Source: JANNAT01 sp031422555 (lineage in GTDB: Bacteria > Pseudomonadota > Alphaproteobacteria > Rhodobacterales > Rhodobacteraceae). From it: a stretch of DNA of 13,576 bases. Of this stretch, positions 5,792-13,576 are shown in pieces. The stretch covers positions 1-13,576 of the forward strand of contig JANPLZ010000106.1 in NCBI GenBank assembly GCA_031422555.1, written 5' to 3'. Below the pieces are notes generated by a model. It was not told the DNA's origin. It did no database searches and worked only from the letters and a program-made list of their open reading frames with translations. The translations under genes were made by a program, and so were the position numbers. Position 1 is the stretch's first letter. Every line of letters starts with the position of its first letter.

Positions 5792-8179
5792 CTATGCTTG
5801 CATGGCTGACCAGACCCGCGACGGCGAGACTGGCATATCAATGTGTTTCACATGGTCATACCCGCCGCGGTGCAACGCGTTGATCACCGCATTGACCACT
5901 GCAGGCGGGCTGCCGATCGCCCCCGCCTCGCCGCAACCTTTGACACCCAAGGGATTGTGCGTGCACGGCGTGATGCAGGAATGATCCACCGTGTAAAACG
6001 GCACATCCTGCGCGCGCGGCATGGCGTAATCCATATAGCTGCCCGACAACAACTGACCGTTTTCGTCATAGCTGGTGTTTTCCAGCAAGGCCTGCCCGAT
6101 GCCCTGCCCGACGCCGCCATGCACCTGACCGTCCACGATCATCGGGTTCATCACATTGCCAAAGTCATCGGCGCAGGTGAAAGACATCACTTCAACTCTG
6201 CCGGTGCCCGGATCAACTTCAACTTCGCAGGCATAGGCCCCAGCGGGATAGGTAAAGTTCGCCGGATCGTAAAACGCGGTTTCCTCTAGCCCCGGCTCCA
6301 GCGTTTCCAACGGATAATTGTGCGGAACATAGGCTGAAAACGCGATTTCGCCAAAGGTTTTGGCTTTGTCTGTGCCGGTCACGCTGAATTTGCCACCCTC
6401 GAAAACGATGTCACCTTCGGCGGCTTCCAGCATGTGGGCGGCGATCTTCTTGCCCTTCGCGATGATCTTATCCACCGCCTTGATCATGGCAGACCCTGCC
6501 ACCGACAAAGACCGCGACCCGTAAGACCCCATGCCGAAGGGAATTTTCGACGTGTCACCATGCACGATGTCAACCGACCCTTCAGGAATGCCCAACCGAT
6601 CCGCCACGATCTGGGCAAACACCGTCTCGTGCCCTTGGCCGTGGCTGTGCGCGCCGGTCATCACCGAAATCGACCCGGTGGCATTGACCCGCACGGTGGC
6701 TGCATCAAACAGCCCCACCCGCGCGCCCAACACGCCGACAAGATTTGACGGCGCAATTCCACACGCCTCGATCCAGGTCGAATAGCCGATGCCGCGCAGC
6801 TTGCCTTTGGCCTTTGACTCCGCCGCCCGGGCGTCAAAGCCCGCGACATCGCCAAGCTGAACCATCTTGTCCAGCGTCGCCTGATAATTGCCGATGTCGT
6901 ACATCAGTCCAACTGGGCTTTGATAGGGAAACTGGTCGGGCGTGAGCAGGTTTTTGCGCCGGATCTCGAGGGGATCAAGCCCCAACTCATCCGCCGCCAT
7001 ATCGACGATGCGTTCGATGGAATAGGTCGCCTCGGGGCGGCCCGCGCCGCGGTAGGCATCGACCGGCGCGGTGTTGGTGAACACCGCCTTGACGTTGACA
7101 TAGACCAGCGGGGTTTTATACGGCCCCGACATCAGGGTGCCGTGCAAGAATGTGGGCGTAGCGGTGGAAAAGTTCGACAGATACGCGCCCACATTGGCAA
7201 GGGTTTCGGTGCGCAAGGCCAGAAACGTGCCGTCCTTGGTCAGCGCCAGTTGAATCTTGGTCACATGATCACGGCCATGCGCGTCAGACAGAAAGGATTC
7301 GGTGCGCTCGGCCACCCATTTCACCGGCCGGTTCAGGGCCTTGGACGCTGCCAGCACGGCAGCCTCTTCGCCATAGTGATAGATTTTTGACCCAAATCCA
7401 CCGCCAACATCGGGGGCGATTACGGTCAGCTTGTTCTCGGGGATGCCCATCACAAACGCCGCGATCAGCAGTCGCGACAGATGCGGATTCTGGCTGGTGG
7501 TATACAGTTTATAATCCTGCGTCCCGGCATCGTAATCGGCAATGCTGGCGCGCGGTTCCATCGCATTGGGCACCAGACGGTTGTTGACCAGTTCCAGCGT
7601 GGTCACATGCGGGGCAGACTTGAACGCCGCGTCCACCGCCGCGCGATTGTCCTCGATCCAGCCCCAGTCAAAGCAGACGTTGTCGCCGATTTCGTCATGC
7701 ACACGGTGGTCTTTGTTGGCCACGGCTGCTGCCATATCCACAATTGCGGGCAGTTCGGTGATATCGGCCTCAATCGCCGCCGCCGCATCTTTGGCTTGTT
7801 CCAGCGTCTCGGCCACCACGATGGCATAGGCATCACCGACATGGCGCACTTTGCCATGCGCCAGCACCGGACGTTTGGGTTCTTTCATCGCCTCGCCGCC
7901 GCGCGATTGGATCAGCCACCCCGCCGGATTGCCCCCCATCGCGGCAAAATCCGCCCCGGTCATGATCGCCAGCACCCCCGGCATCGCGGTCGCCGCAGAG
8001 GTATCAATGGCGTTGATCACCCCGTGGGCGACGTCCGAGCGCAGGAAATAGGCGTAAGACTGCCCGCGCAGGTTGATATCGGCAGTGTAGCGGCCTTTAC
8101 CGGTCAGAAACCGGATGTCTTCGCGGCGCGTCACGCTGGCGCCGATGCCGTGGTCTTTTGGCCCTGTGTCTTTAGGCAT
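5792..8179 (-). CDS. coxL: Molybdenum hydroxylase large subunit, form II CoxL type
   Basis: The molybdopterin-cytosine-dinucleotide subunit that holds the active site. At 795 aa it is full length. Motifs in order are GGGFGSK (259-265), the active-site loop AYRGAGR (375-381), HGQGHET (513-519) in the cofactor-binding part, and GVKGCGEAGAIGSP (745-758), whose E751 is the conserved catalytic glutamate. Form I CO dehydrogenase has AYxCSFR in the loop, its Cys holding the copper of the Mo-Cu site. Here that Cys is absent, which defines form II. Form II enzymes are widespread, and their substrate is mostly unproven. The ATG at 8179 follows GGGAGG by 5 nt. Maturation genes such as coxD, coxE and coxF are not in the window. 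Confidence 0.96.
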   Translation of the reverse strand: MPKDTGPKDHGIGASVTRREDIRFLTGKGRYTADINLRGQSYAYFLRSDVAHGVINAIDTSAATAMPGVLAIMTGADFAAMGGNPAGWLIQSRGGEAMKEPKRPVLAHGKVRHVGDAYAIVVAETLEQAKDAAAAIEADITELPAIVDMAAAVANKDHRVHDEIGDNVCFDWGWIEDNRAAVDAAFKSAPHVTTLELVNNRLVPNAMEPRASIADYDAGTQDYKLYTTSQNPHLSRLLIAAFVMGIPENKLTVIAPDVGGGFGSKIYHYGEEAAVLAASKALNRPVKWVAERTESFLSDAHGRDHVTKIQLALTKDGTFLALRTETLANVGAYLSNFSTATPTFLHGTLMSGPYKTPLVYVNVKAVFTNTAPVDAYRGAGRPEATYSIERIVDMAADELGLDPLEIRRKNLLTPDQFPYQSPVGLMYDIGNYQATLDKMVQLGDVAGFDARAAESKAKGKLRGIGYSTWIEACGIAPSNLVGVLGARVGLFDAATVRVNATGSISVMTGAHSHGQGHETVFAQIVADRLGIPEGSVDIVHGDTSKIPFGMGSYGSRSLSVAGSAMIKAVDKIIAKGKKIAAHMLEAAEGDIVFEGGKFSVTGTDKAKTFGEIAFSAYVPHNYPLETLEPGLEETAFYDPANFTYPAGAYACEVEVDPGTGRVEVMSFTCADDFGNVMNPMIVDGQVHGGVGQGIGQALLENTSYDENGQLLSGSYMDYAMPRAQDVPFYTVDHSCITPCTHNPLGVKGCGEAGAIGSPPAVVNAVINALHRGGYDHVKHIDMPVSPSRVWSAMQA

Positions 8180-8233
8180 AGCATCCTCCCTTAACGCGAT
8201 GCGTGAATGACGCCCGCTAATGTCTTGATTTCG

Positions 8234-8719
<486 letters not shown>

Positions 8720-8749
8720 GTGCTTCTCCCTTTGATATCCACGGTCGGC

Positions 8750-9301
8750 TTAAGCGCCGATCAGCCGTTTGAACCAGCCTTTTTTCACTTTGCCGTTACC
8801 GGCTTCGCTGTTGTCATCGGCGTCTAGTGCGCCCTCTGGCGCGCCCTCTGGCGCGTCGTCCGGCGCCTCAACGGCCGATTGAAACCGTTCAAAAAATTCA
8901 TCCGCCATCTTGGTGGCAAAACCGTCGATGATGCGGCTGCCCAGTTGCGCCAGCTTGCCACCGACCGCGGCCTGCACATCGTAATTCAGCCTTGTGCCGC
9001 CTGGCATTGGCGCCAGCGTCACCACAGCGCCACCTTTGGCATGGCCCGCCACCCCGCCCTTGCCTTCGCCGCTGATCTTTACCGATTTGCCGGGGTCGAT
9101 ATCCGACAGGGTTACAGCGCCGGTAAAGGTTGCTTTCACCGGCCCCACCCGCGCCACAACGATGGCGGTAAAGCCGTCTTCCACCGACCCGGTCATGCTT
9201 TCACATCCGGGCACGCAGGCCTTCAACACCTCGGGGTCAAGAATGGCGGCCCAGACCACGGCGGGGCTGGCCAGAATATCGCGGCTGTCGGTCAGTTGCA
9301 T
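8750..9301 (-). CDS. coxG: CoxG-like SRPBCC protein (membrane/quinone-linked partner of the cox enzyme)
   Basis: A 183-aa protein with an SRPBCC (START-like) lipid-binding fold at about 1-142: the start MQLTDSRDILASPAVVWA, then CVPGCESM, then the long C-terminal helix IIDGFATKMADEFFERF. CoxG proteins tie CO dehydrogenase to the membrane, and work on the mycobacterial protein supports a role in quinone delivery. A flexible acidic Pro/Gly linker (about 146-170) joins the domain to the basic amphipathic end GKVKKGWFKRLIGA (170-183), a plausible membrane anchor. I chose the ATG at 9301 over an in-frame GTG at 9307 because GGGG lies 5 nt before the ATG but abuts the GTG. It heads the structural run coxG-S-L-M and lies 51 bp after the kinase gene with no terminator between. 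Confidence 0.9.
   Translation of the reverse strand: MQLTDSRDILASPAVVWAAILDPEVLKACVPGCESMTGSVEDGFTAIVVARVGPVKATFTGAVTLSDIDPGKSVKISGEGKGGVAGHAKGGAVVTLAPMPGGTRLNYDVQAAVGGKLAQLGSRIIDGFATKMADEFFERFQSAVEAPDDAPEGAPEGALDADDNSEAGNGKVKKGWFKRLIGA
8829..8852. repeat. 12-bp tandem duplication inside coxG
   Basis: The unit GCGCCCTCTGGC occurs twice in exact tandem (8829-8840 and 8841-8852). It encodes a repeated Glu-Gly-Ala-Pro in the CoxG linker. Being in frame and in a flexible segment, it probably changes only the tether length. Confidence 0.85.
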
Positions 9302-9352
9302 GCGCACCCCGTTTGGCTAAGGTCAGAGTTTAGGGCGCGAATGCAAACCCCG

Positions 9353-11578
9353 CTATGCTTCCTTGGTCGTATTCGCCGCCGTCTGGCCAAGGTCCGCCAC
9401 CACCGCCAGCAAAGCGCGCGCATCAATCGGCTTTACCAACACATCAACACCGCGCGCCTGCGCTGCGGCGCGCAATTCGGGCGTTCGATTGGCCGTGACC
9501 AGCCGCACCGGGATCGGGCCATGCAGGCGGTGCAACGCATCGACAAAGGCCAGCCCGTCGATGCCGTCGCCCAGATGGTGATCGACCAAAAAGAAATCAG
9601 GCAGGATGCCCAATTCGTCGATCAAGGCCAAAGCCTCTTCGGCGGTGGCGGATTCCAGCACCGATACCCCCCATTTTTCCAAAAGCAGCGCCATCGCGCG
9701 GCGCAGGGCCTGATCATTTTCCACCAGAAACGCAATGCGGTCGGGCTGCGCCGGGCTTGCCACCAACAGCGGAGTTTGCGGAGTGGCCTGCACCGCCCCT
9801 ACCGCAATCGGGATTTGCACTGCAAAGCAGGTGCCCCGCCCCAGCCGCGACGACAGCCCCAGCGGATGCCCCAGCAAAGCACAAGCGCGTTCTACGATCG
9901 CCAGCCCCAACCCCATGCCTTCGGATGCCGAGGCCGGCGCGTTCAAACGGTGGAACTCTTTGAAAATATTCTCTTGCTCTGCCTCGGGAATGCCCGGCCC
10001 GGTATCCCATATCTCGATGCGCAGCATGCCACCGCGGCGGCGCGCCCCCACCAGAACCCGCCCCGTGGTGGTGTAACGGATGGCATTGCCGATCAGGTTT
10101 TGCAAAATCCGGCGCAAATAGGCCGGGTCCGACAGCACCCAGCACTGCGACGGGCGCACCACCAACCCCAAACCTTTGGCCGCCGCGATGGCGGCAAACT
10201 CATCGGCCAGTTGCCCCAGCACATGGTCCATCCGCACCGGCCCCACGCTGACCGCCGCCTTGCCGCTTTCCAGCTTTGAGATGTTCAACAGCGCGTCCAG
10301 AATGCCTTCTACCGACATCAGGGCGGCTTGGGCCTTGGCCACGGTGGCGCGCGCGACGGCCCCCAACGCCGGATCCTCAATCGCCGCGATAAACAATTTG
10401 GCCGCCGACAAGGGCTGCAGCAAATCATGGCTGGCGGCGGCCACAAAGCGCGAGCGGCTGGCATTGGCGCGCTCGGCGGTGGCCAGCGCGTCTTCCAGTT
10501 GTAACGTGCGGGCCAGAACGCGCGCTTCCAGCGTTTCATTGGCCCGGCTCAGCGCGTCAATCGCCAAGCGTTCCGCCGTGACATCGCCAAAGCTGATCAC
10601 AAAGCCCTGATCCGGCATTTCCTGCGCAAACACCGCCAGAATCATCGCAGGCCCGCGCCGGATTTCAAAGCTGACCGCCGGGCGGCCATTGCCGCCTTGC
10701 CACCACGCCAGCAGCCCGTCCGCCGTCATGCCATCGGTAAAATCGAACTCGGCCGTCAGATTTTTTGCCAATTGCGCAAAACCGATGCCCAGCCGCAGCT
10801 TGGCCAATGGCACCGCCAACAGCGCCGACAGGCGTTGATTCCACCCCACCAGACAGCCCGCCGCATCAAAAATTGCGACCCCTTGGTTGATATGGTCCAA
10901 CGTGGCGCGGATCACCCGTGCCTGATCGTCCAAAAGCTTGCCGCGTTCCTGACGTTCCGCGCGGATGATATCGGTGACATCGGTTTGCAAAATCACCGTG
11001 CCGCCATCGCCGGTGCGGTGTTCGCTGACCTGCACCCAGCGATCCCAGACCATGGCGACGTTAAAGATCACATGCGCATCCATGTGGCGGCGGCGGCGTT
11101 GGATAACCCAAGCCTGCGCGTCTTCCCCGGGGGGCAGCGAGAAAAACGGCGACCGGCTGACCCGTTCAACATAGTCATCAAAGGTCAGGCCGGGTTTAAG
11201 ATGTGGGCGCAAGTCATTCATATGCATGCCAAAACGTGAATTGCACATCACCAGGACATCGCCCGGATCAAACAGCGCAAAGCCTTCCTGAATGGTTTCA
11301 ATCGCATCGGCCAGATTTTGCCGCGCGGCTTCGGTTTCGCGGTTGGCCGCCGCCAGCGCGCCGTTTGAGGCGTTCAGCAGATCCAGCGCGCGTTCCAGAT
11401 CGCGGGTGCGGTCGCGCACCAGATCTTCCAGCATCGCGGCGCGTTGAAACTGGGCATAGGCCGCCCCGGAATCGTCGGTGATCTGTTCGACCCGGCGCAT
11501 CAGCACTTGCGCGATCGTCAGCAGCTTTTCGGTCTGCCGCGCCGGGCTGTCGGCGGGGTTGATCAGGTTTTCAATCAT
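9353..11578 (-). CDS. Hybrid sensor histidine kinase with PAS domains and C-terminal receiver (NahK-like)
   Basis: A 741-aa soluble kinase without membrane segments. Layout: N-terminal coiled coil (about 40-95); PAS-like domain 1 (about 92-205, with IQEGFALFD); PAS-like domain 2 (about 222-335, with INQGVAIFD); helical linker; HisKA with H384 in SHDLLQPLSAAK; HATPase with NLIGNAIRYT (494-503), DTGPGIP (525-531) and GMGLGLAI (554-561); receiver (about 615-735) with phospho-acceptor D666 and K716. This matches the hybrid kinase paired with FIST proteins, such as P. aeruginosa NahK, although NahK has more PAS domains. The ATG at 11578 overlaps the FIST stop by 8 nt and has AGGG 9 nt upstream; a GTG at 11584 is less well placed. 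The LuxR-type regulator two genes upstream is the likely output, and no Hpt protein is visible. Confidence 0.94.
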   Translation of the reverse strand: MIENLINPADSPARQTEKLLTIAQVLMRRVEQITDDSGAAYAQFQRAAMLEDLVRDRTRDLERALDLLNASNGALAAANRETEAARQNLADAIETIQEGFALFDPGDVLVMCNSRFGMHMNDLRPHLKPGLTFDDYVERVSRSPFFSLPPGEDAQAWVIQRRRRHMDAHVIFNVAMVWDRWVQVSEHRTGDGGTVILQTDVTDIIRAERQERGKLLDDQARVIRATLDHINQGVAIFDAAGCLVGWNQRLSALLAVPLAKLRLGIGFAQLAKNLTAEFDFTDGMTADGLLAWWQGGNGRPAVSFEIRRGPAMILAVFAQEMPDQGFVISFGDVTAERLAIDALSRANETLEARVLARTLQLEDALATAERANASRSRFVAAASHDLLQPLSAAKLFIAAIEDPALGAVARATVAKAQAALMSVEGILDALLNISKLESGKAAVSVGPVRMDHVLGQLADEFAAIAAAKGLGLVVRPSQCWVLSDPAYLRRILQNLIGNAIRYTTTGRVLVGARRRGGMLRIEIWDTGPGIPEAEQENIFKEFHRLNAPASASEGMGLGLAIVERACALLGHPLGLSSRLGRGTCFAVQIPIAVGAVQATPQTPLLVASPAQPDRIAFLVENDQALRRAMALLLEKWGVSVLESATAEEALALIDELGILPDFFLVDHHLGDGIDGLAFVDALHRLHGPIPVRLVTANRTPELRAAAQARGVDVLVKPIDARALLAVVADLGQTAANTTKEA

Positions 11579-12746
11579 CGGCACTGACCCTGTCGGGCGG
11601 ATAAATCGCTACCCCGGTCATGGTCTGGTTGACATGCATCGAATTCCATTGCTCGCCATAGGTGGAAAACCCGGTCACCTTATGGGCGCGCAAGACGTCG
11701 GAAACCGCGCCATACATTTGCTTTTCCAACGCCTCCATCCGGCGCAAAATGCAATCGCAGGCCAGAATTGCCGCCGGTTTGCCCTGCGCCGACAGCGCGG
11801 TCAACGCGCCGTCCAGATGCGTCACCATGTCTTGTGGTTCGGCCAGTGTCAAAACCAGCCCTTCGTCAATCGCCGAGAAAAACACGAGGTCACCATTGTC
11901 CGCCACCCGCTGAATGGCGCGCACATGGTGCCGCCCGCCGACCCGCACCACCAACGGATGGGCGGCAAAGGTAAAGGTGGTCAACTGGCCGGGGTCTTTG
12001 CCCAACAGCCGGGCATATTCGCGCGCGGCGGGTTCTGCGTTGATCTGGCGCACGATGCGGCGTGCGGGATCAGCCTCGGTCACCACCATGCGCTGGGTTG
12101 TGGGCACCAGATGATCAAGGCTGAACACTTTGACCCGGCACGCGGTGCGCAACATCAACAGCGCGGCTGCATTCGACATGATGCGGCCATCCTGCATCAC
12201 AAAAGTCTGGCCAAACCGGGTGCCATCCCCGGCTGATCCGCCAAACAGCGGCACCGGACCCAAACCGCTGGCCAGCGTCGCCGCCAGCTCATCCTCGCGC
12301 AGCGACAGGCCGTCCACCATCAAAAACGCAAACTCGTGTTCCCACGCGGGCCGGGCGCGTTCCAACCCGGCGCGCAGCCGGATCATCTGCCCGATCAACG
12401 CCTGCGGTTGCACGTTATCCAGATTTTCGATCACCACGGTGCCCGCCGCAAAATATTGCGCCGGAAAGCCGACCGCCACGATGGCCCCTTCGGTATACCC
12501 CAGCGCCGAAATCTCGCCAGCCGAGGTGCAGCCAATCACCGGACAGTCCCCAAACTGCGCCGCCAGACTTAACGTCAGGGCCGGCAGATTGGCATCGGGG
12601 CTGATGAACACCACCACGGCGGCAAATGGCCCCGGCCCCAAGGCGGTGGCCAAATGCCGGGCGGCATCGGGCAGATCGGCGGCCACATGCGCGGTCGGCA
12701 AAATCTTGCCCGCCAGTCCCGCCAATGCGTGTAGTGCCTGATCCAT
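11571..12746 (-). CDS. FIST-domain sensory protein (NosP-like)
   Basis: A 391-aa cytoplasmic protein with FIST_N (about 40-230) and FIST_C (about 240-372). Family blocks seen are GCTSAGEI (72-79), LFGGSAGDG (167-175), AILACDCILR (326-335) and GEQWNSMHVNQTMTG (364-378). FIST proteins that sit beside histidine kinases include the NosP family. NosP in Pseudomonas, Vibrio and Legionella binds heme, senses nitric oxide and controls the autophosphorylation of its partner kinase. Gene overlap with a PAS hybrid kinase, as here, is the typical context. Heme binding cannot be shown from sequence alone; other FIST proteins are thought to bind small ligands such as amino acids. The ATG at 12746 has GGGGGA about 7 nt upstream. 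Confidence 0.92.
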   Translation of the reverse strand: MDQALHALAGLAGKILPTAHVAADLPDAARHLATALGPGPFAAVVVFISPDANLPALTLSLAAQFGDCPVIGCTSAGEISALGYTEGAIVAVGFPAQYFAAGTVVIENLDNVQPQALIGQMIRLRAGLERARPAWEHEFAFLMVDGLSLREDELAATLASGLGPVPLFGGSAGDGTRFGQTFVMQDGRIMSNAAALLMLRTACRVKVFSLDHLVPTTQRMVVTEADPARRIVRQINAEPAAREYARLLGKDPGQLTTFTFAAHPLVVRVGGRHHVRAIQRVADNGDLVFFSAIDEGLVLTLAEPQDMVTHLDGALTALSAQGKPAAILACDCILRRMEALEKQMYGAVSDVLRAHKVTGFSTYGEQWNSMHVNQTMTGVAIYPPDRVSADD

Positions 12747-12764
12747 ACCGTTCCCCCTTGCCCA

Positions 12765-12802
12765 GCCTAGGGGCAGCCGTCGCGTCTGGCTAGGCCCCAG
12801 GC
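12765..12802. repeat. Imperfect inverted repeat before the FIST gene
   Basis: GCCTAGGGGC (12765-12774) can pair with GCCCCAGGC (12794-12802) as nine pairs with one bulged A and a 19-base loop. There is no T-tract, so it is not a clear terminator of the regulator gene. It overlaps the edge of the 13-bp repeat array and lies just upstream of the FIST ribosome site. Confidence 0.35.
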
Positions 12803-12852
12803 CTGAGCCTCAAGCCTGAACCTCAAGCCTGAACCCCAAGCCTGAGCCCACA
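12801..12852. repeat. Four 13-bp tandem repeats between the regulator and FIST genes
   Basis: Units: GCCTGAGCCTCAA (12801-12813), GCCTGAACCTCAA (12814-12826), GCCTGAACCCCAA (12827-12839) and GCCTGAGCCCACA (12840-12852). The first three differ at one or two positions and the last is the most divergent. The array fills nearly half of the 119-bp gap between the two genes. On the minus strand the unit reads TTGAGGTTCAGGC. It may be a slippage-grown array or a set of binding sites. Confidence 0.85.
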
Positions 12853-12865
12853 ACTTGCGGCGGGC

Positions 12866-13546
12866 CTACGCCTCGGGCATCAATGCGCTAAAGCTGGCCT
12901 CGCCCGCGATCAGCACGGCTTGGGTGCGGCTTTGCACCCCCAATTTGCGCATGATCGCAGTGACATGTGCCTTGACGGTCGTCTCGGCAATGGTCAGATC
13001 AAAGGCGATCTGCTTGTTCAGCTTGCCTTCGCAGATCAATTGCAAAATCCGCGCCTGTTGTCGGGTCAACAGCGCCAGCCGGGCAATCGCGGTGTCGCGC
13101 GCGCCCAAATGCGGCGGATGGGCGGTGGCGACATAGCCGTCGGGCACAAATTGGTGCCCTGCGCGCACCGCGTCAAAGGCCGCGCGAAACACCTCGCGGC
13201 GCGCGTGTTTGGGCACGAACCCGGCAGCCCCCGCCTGCAAACACGCCGCAATCACCCGGTTGTCGGCCAGCGACGACACCACCACCACCGGCACGGCGCC
13301 CACGATCTGGCGCAACCGGATCAACCCCTCCAGCCCGTTCACATCCGGCAAGTTCAAATCCAGCACCACCACATCGGGGGCAAGCCCGCCGTCCAGCCGC
13401 GCAATCGCGCCGTCCAGCCGGTCGGCGGTTTCAATGCGCGCGATGCCGACAACGGCTTTCAAAGTCATCGCCAAAGCATCGCAAAACAGCGGATGATCAT
13501 CGACGATCAAAGCCAAAGTCAGCGGGCGGTCGATCAACTCTGCCAT
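12866..13546 (-). CDS. LuxR/NarL-family response regulator
   Basis: A 226-aa two-component DNA-binding regulator. The receiver domain (about 9-125) has the acidic pair D16-D17, phospho-acceptor D63 in VVLDLNLPD, S91 and K113. The LuxR-type helix-turn-helix (about 158-215) has LTRQQARILQLICEGKLNKQ and the recognition part IAETTVKAHVTAIMRKLGV. All key residues are present, so it should be phosphorylation-controlled. It lies upstream of the FIST and kinase genes in the same direction and is the likely partner of that kinase. In Pseudomonas, NarL-type regulators accompany the NosP/NahK genes in the cluster for ethanol oxidation. The ATG at 13546 has only a weak AAAG in front, with GGGG further up. 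Its promoter lies outside the window. Confidence 0.96.
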   Translation of the reverse strand: MAELIDRPLTLALIVDDHPLFCDALAMTLKAVVGIARIETADRLDGAIARLDGGLAPDVVVLDLNLPDVNGLEGLIRLRQIVGAVPVVVVSSLADNRVIAACLQAGAAGFVPKHARREVFRAAFDAVRAGHQFVPDGYVATAHPPHLGARDTAIARLALLTRQQARILQLICEGKLNKQIAFDLTIAETTVKAHVTAIMRKLGVQSRTQAVLIAGEASFSALMPEA

Positions 13547-13576
13547 CTTTGAAATTGCCCCGGTGCTGCAACGATG

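Noticed and set aside
5792..8179. Annotation as a true (form I) aerobic CO dehydrogenase
   Set aside because: The active-site loop is AYRGAGR, without the copper-binding Cys, and the gene order is S-L-M, not M-S-L.
9302..9352. A separate promoter for coxG in the 51-bp gap after the kinase
   Set aside because: Only weak hexamers (TTGCAT, TAAACT) with wrong spacing were seen, so it is not strong enough to list. A non-standard promoter or one inside the kinase gene cannot be excluded.
8879..10279. Long plus-strand open frame of 466 codons, and many similar ones opposite the cox, kinase and zwf genes
   Set aside because: They run antisense to genes with clear motifs, have His/Arg/Pro/Gln-rich composition typical of shadow frames in GC-rich DNA, and show no family motifs.
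11579..11584. GTG start at 11584 for the kinase gene
   Set aside because: The AGGG is only 3 nt from the GTG but 9 nt from the ATG at 11578, so the ATG is preferred; the difference is two residues.
12801..12852. Tandem repeats as a CRISPR array
   Set aside because: The units are 13 bp, directly adjacent with no spacers, and no cas gene is near.

Overview
The window looks like chromosomal DNA of a Rhodobacterales (Rhodobacteraceae-type) alphaproteobacterium. Grounds: high GC, a zwf gene followed by pgl with an ATGA overlap, an HNH protein of the type common in that family, coxS-L-M gene order, and an intergenic motif that I recall as frequent in Rhodobacterales. No database search was possible. 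Every gene I can support lies on the minus strand, so transcription runs from high to low coordinates.

Region by region, in order of transcription. (1) 13546-9353: a signalling cassette of a LuxR/NarL-type response regulator, a FIST-domain protein of the NosP type, and a hybrid histidine kinase with PAS domains, HisKA, HATPase and a C-terminal receiver. The FIST and kinase genes overlap. Four 13-bp tandem repeats separate the regulator from the FIST gene. (2) 9301-4994: a CoxG-like protein and the three subunits of a molybdenum hydroxylase in the order coxS, coxL, coxM. CoxL carries AYRGAGR rather than the copper-site loop of true CO dehydrogenase, so this is a form II enzyme whose substrate is not established. 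A strong terminator (4946-4976) closes the run. Only 51 bp and no visible terminator separate the kinase from coxG, so sensor and enzyme may share a transcript. (3) 4945-4672: about 275 bp without a gene, rich in dyads and hairpins. (4) 4671-3308: a two-gene unit of an unrecognised 109-aa protein and a radical SAM protein, overlapping by ATGA and closed by a terminator (3259-3288). (5) 3258-2975: a gene-free stretch with a long near-perfect hairpin. (6) 2974-2390: HNH endonuclease-family protein. (7) 2308-1616: MgtC/SapB-family membrane protein preceded by a close match to a PhoB box. (8) 1495-1: zwf and the first 14 codons of pgl, with a perfect LacI-family-type palindrome at the predicted zwf transcription start.

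How the parts fit. zwf-pgl is the oxidative entry from glucose 6-phosphate to 6-phosphogluconate, probably under sugar-responsive repression. The MgtC-like gene may respond to phosphate limitation. The FIST-kinase-regulator set resembles the NosP/NahK nitric-oxide sensing pair of pseudomonads, here beside a molybdenum hydroxylase operon. The least explained items are that pairing and the radical SAM protein with its small partner, which carries two PYG-containing repeats. No transposase, CRISPR array, tRNA or rRNA was seen.
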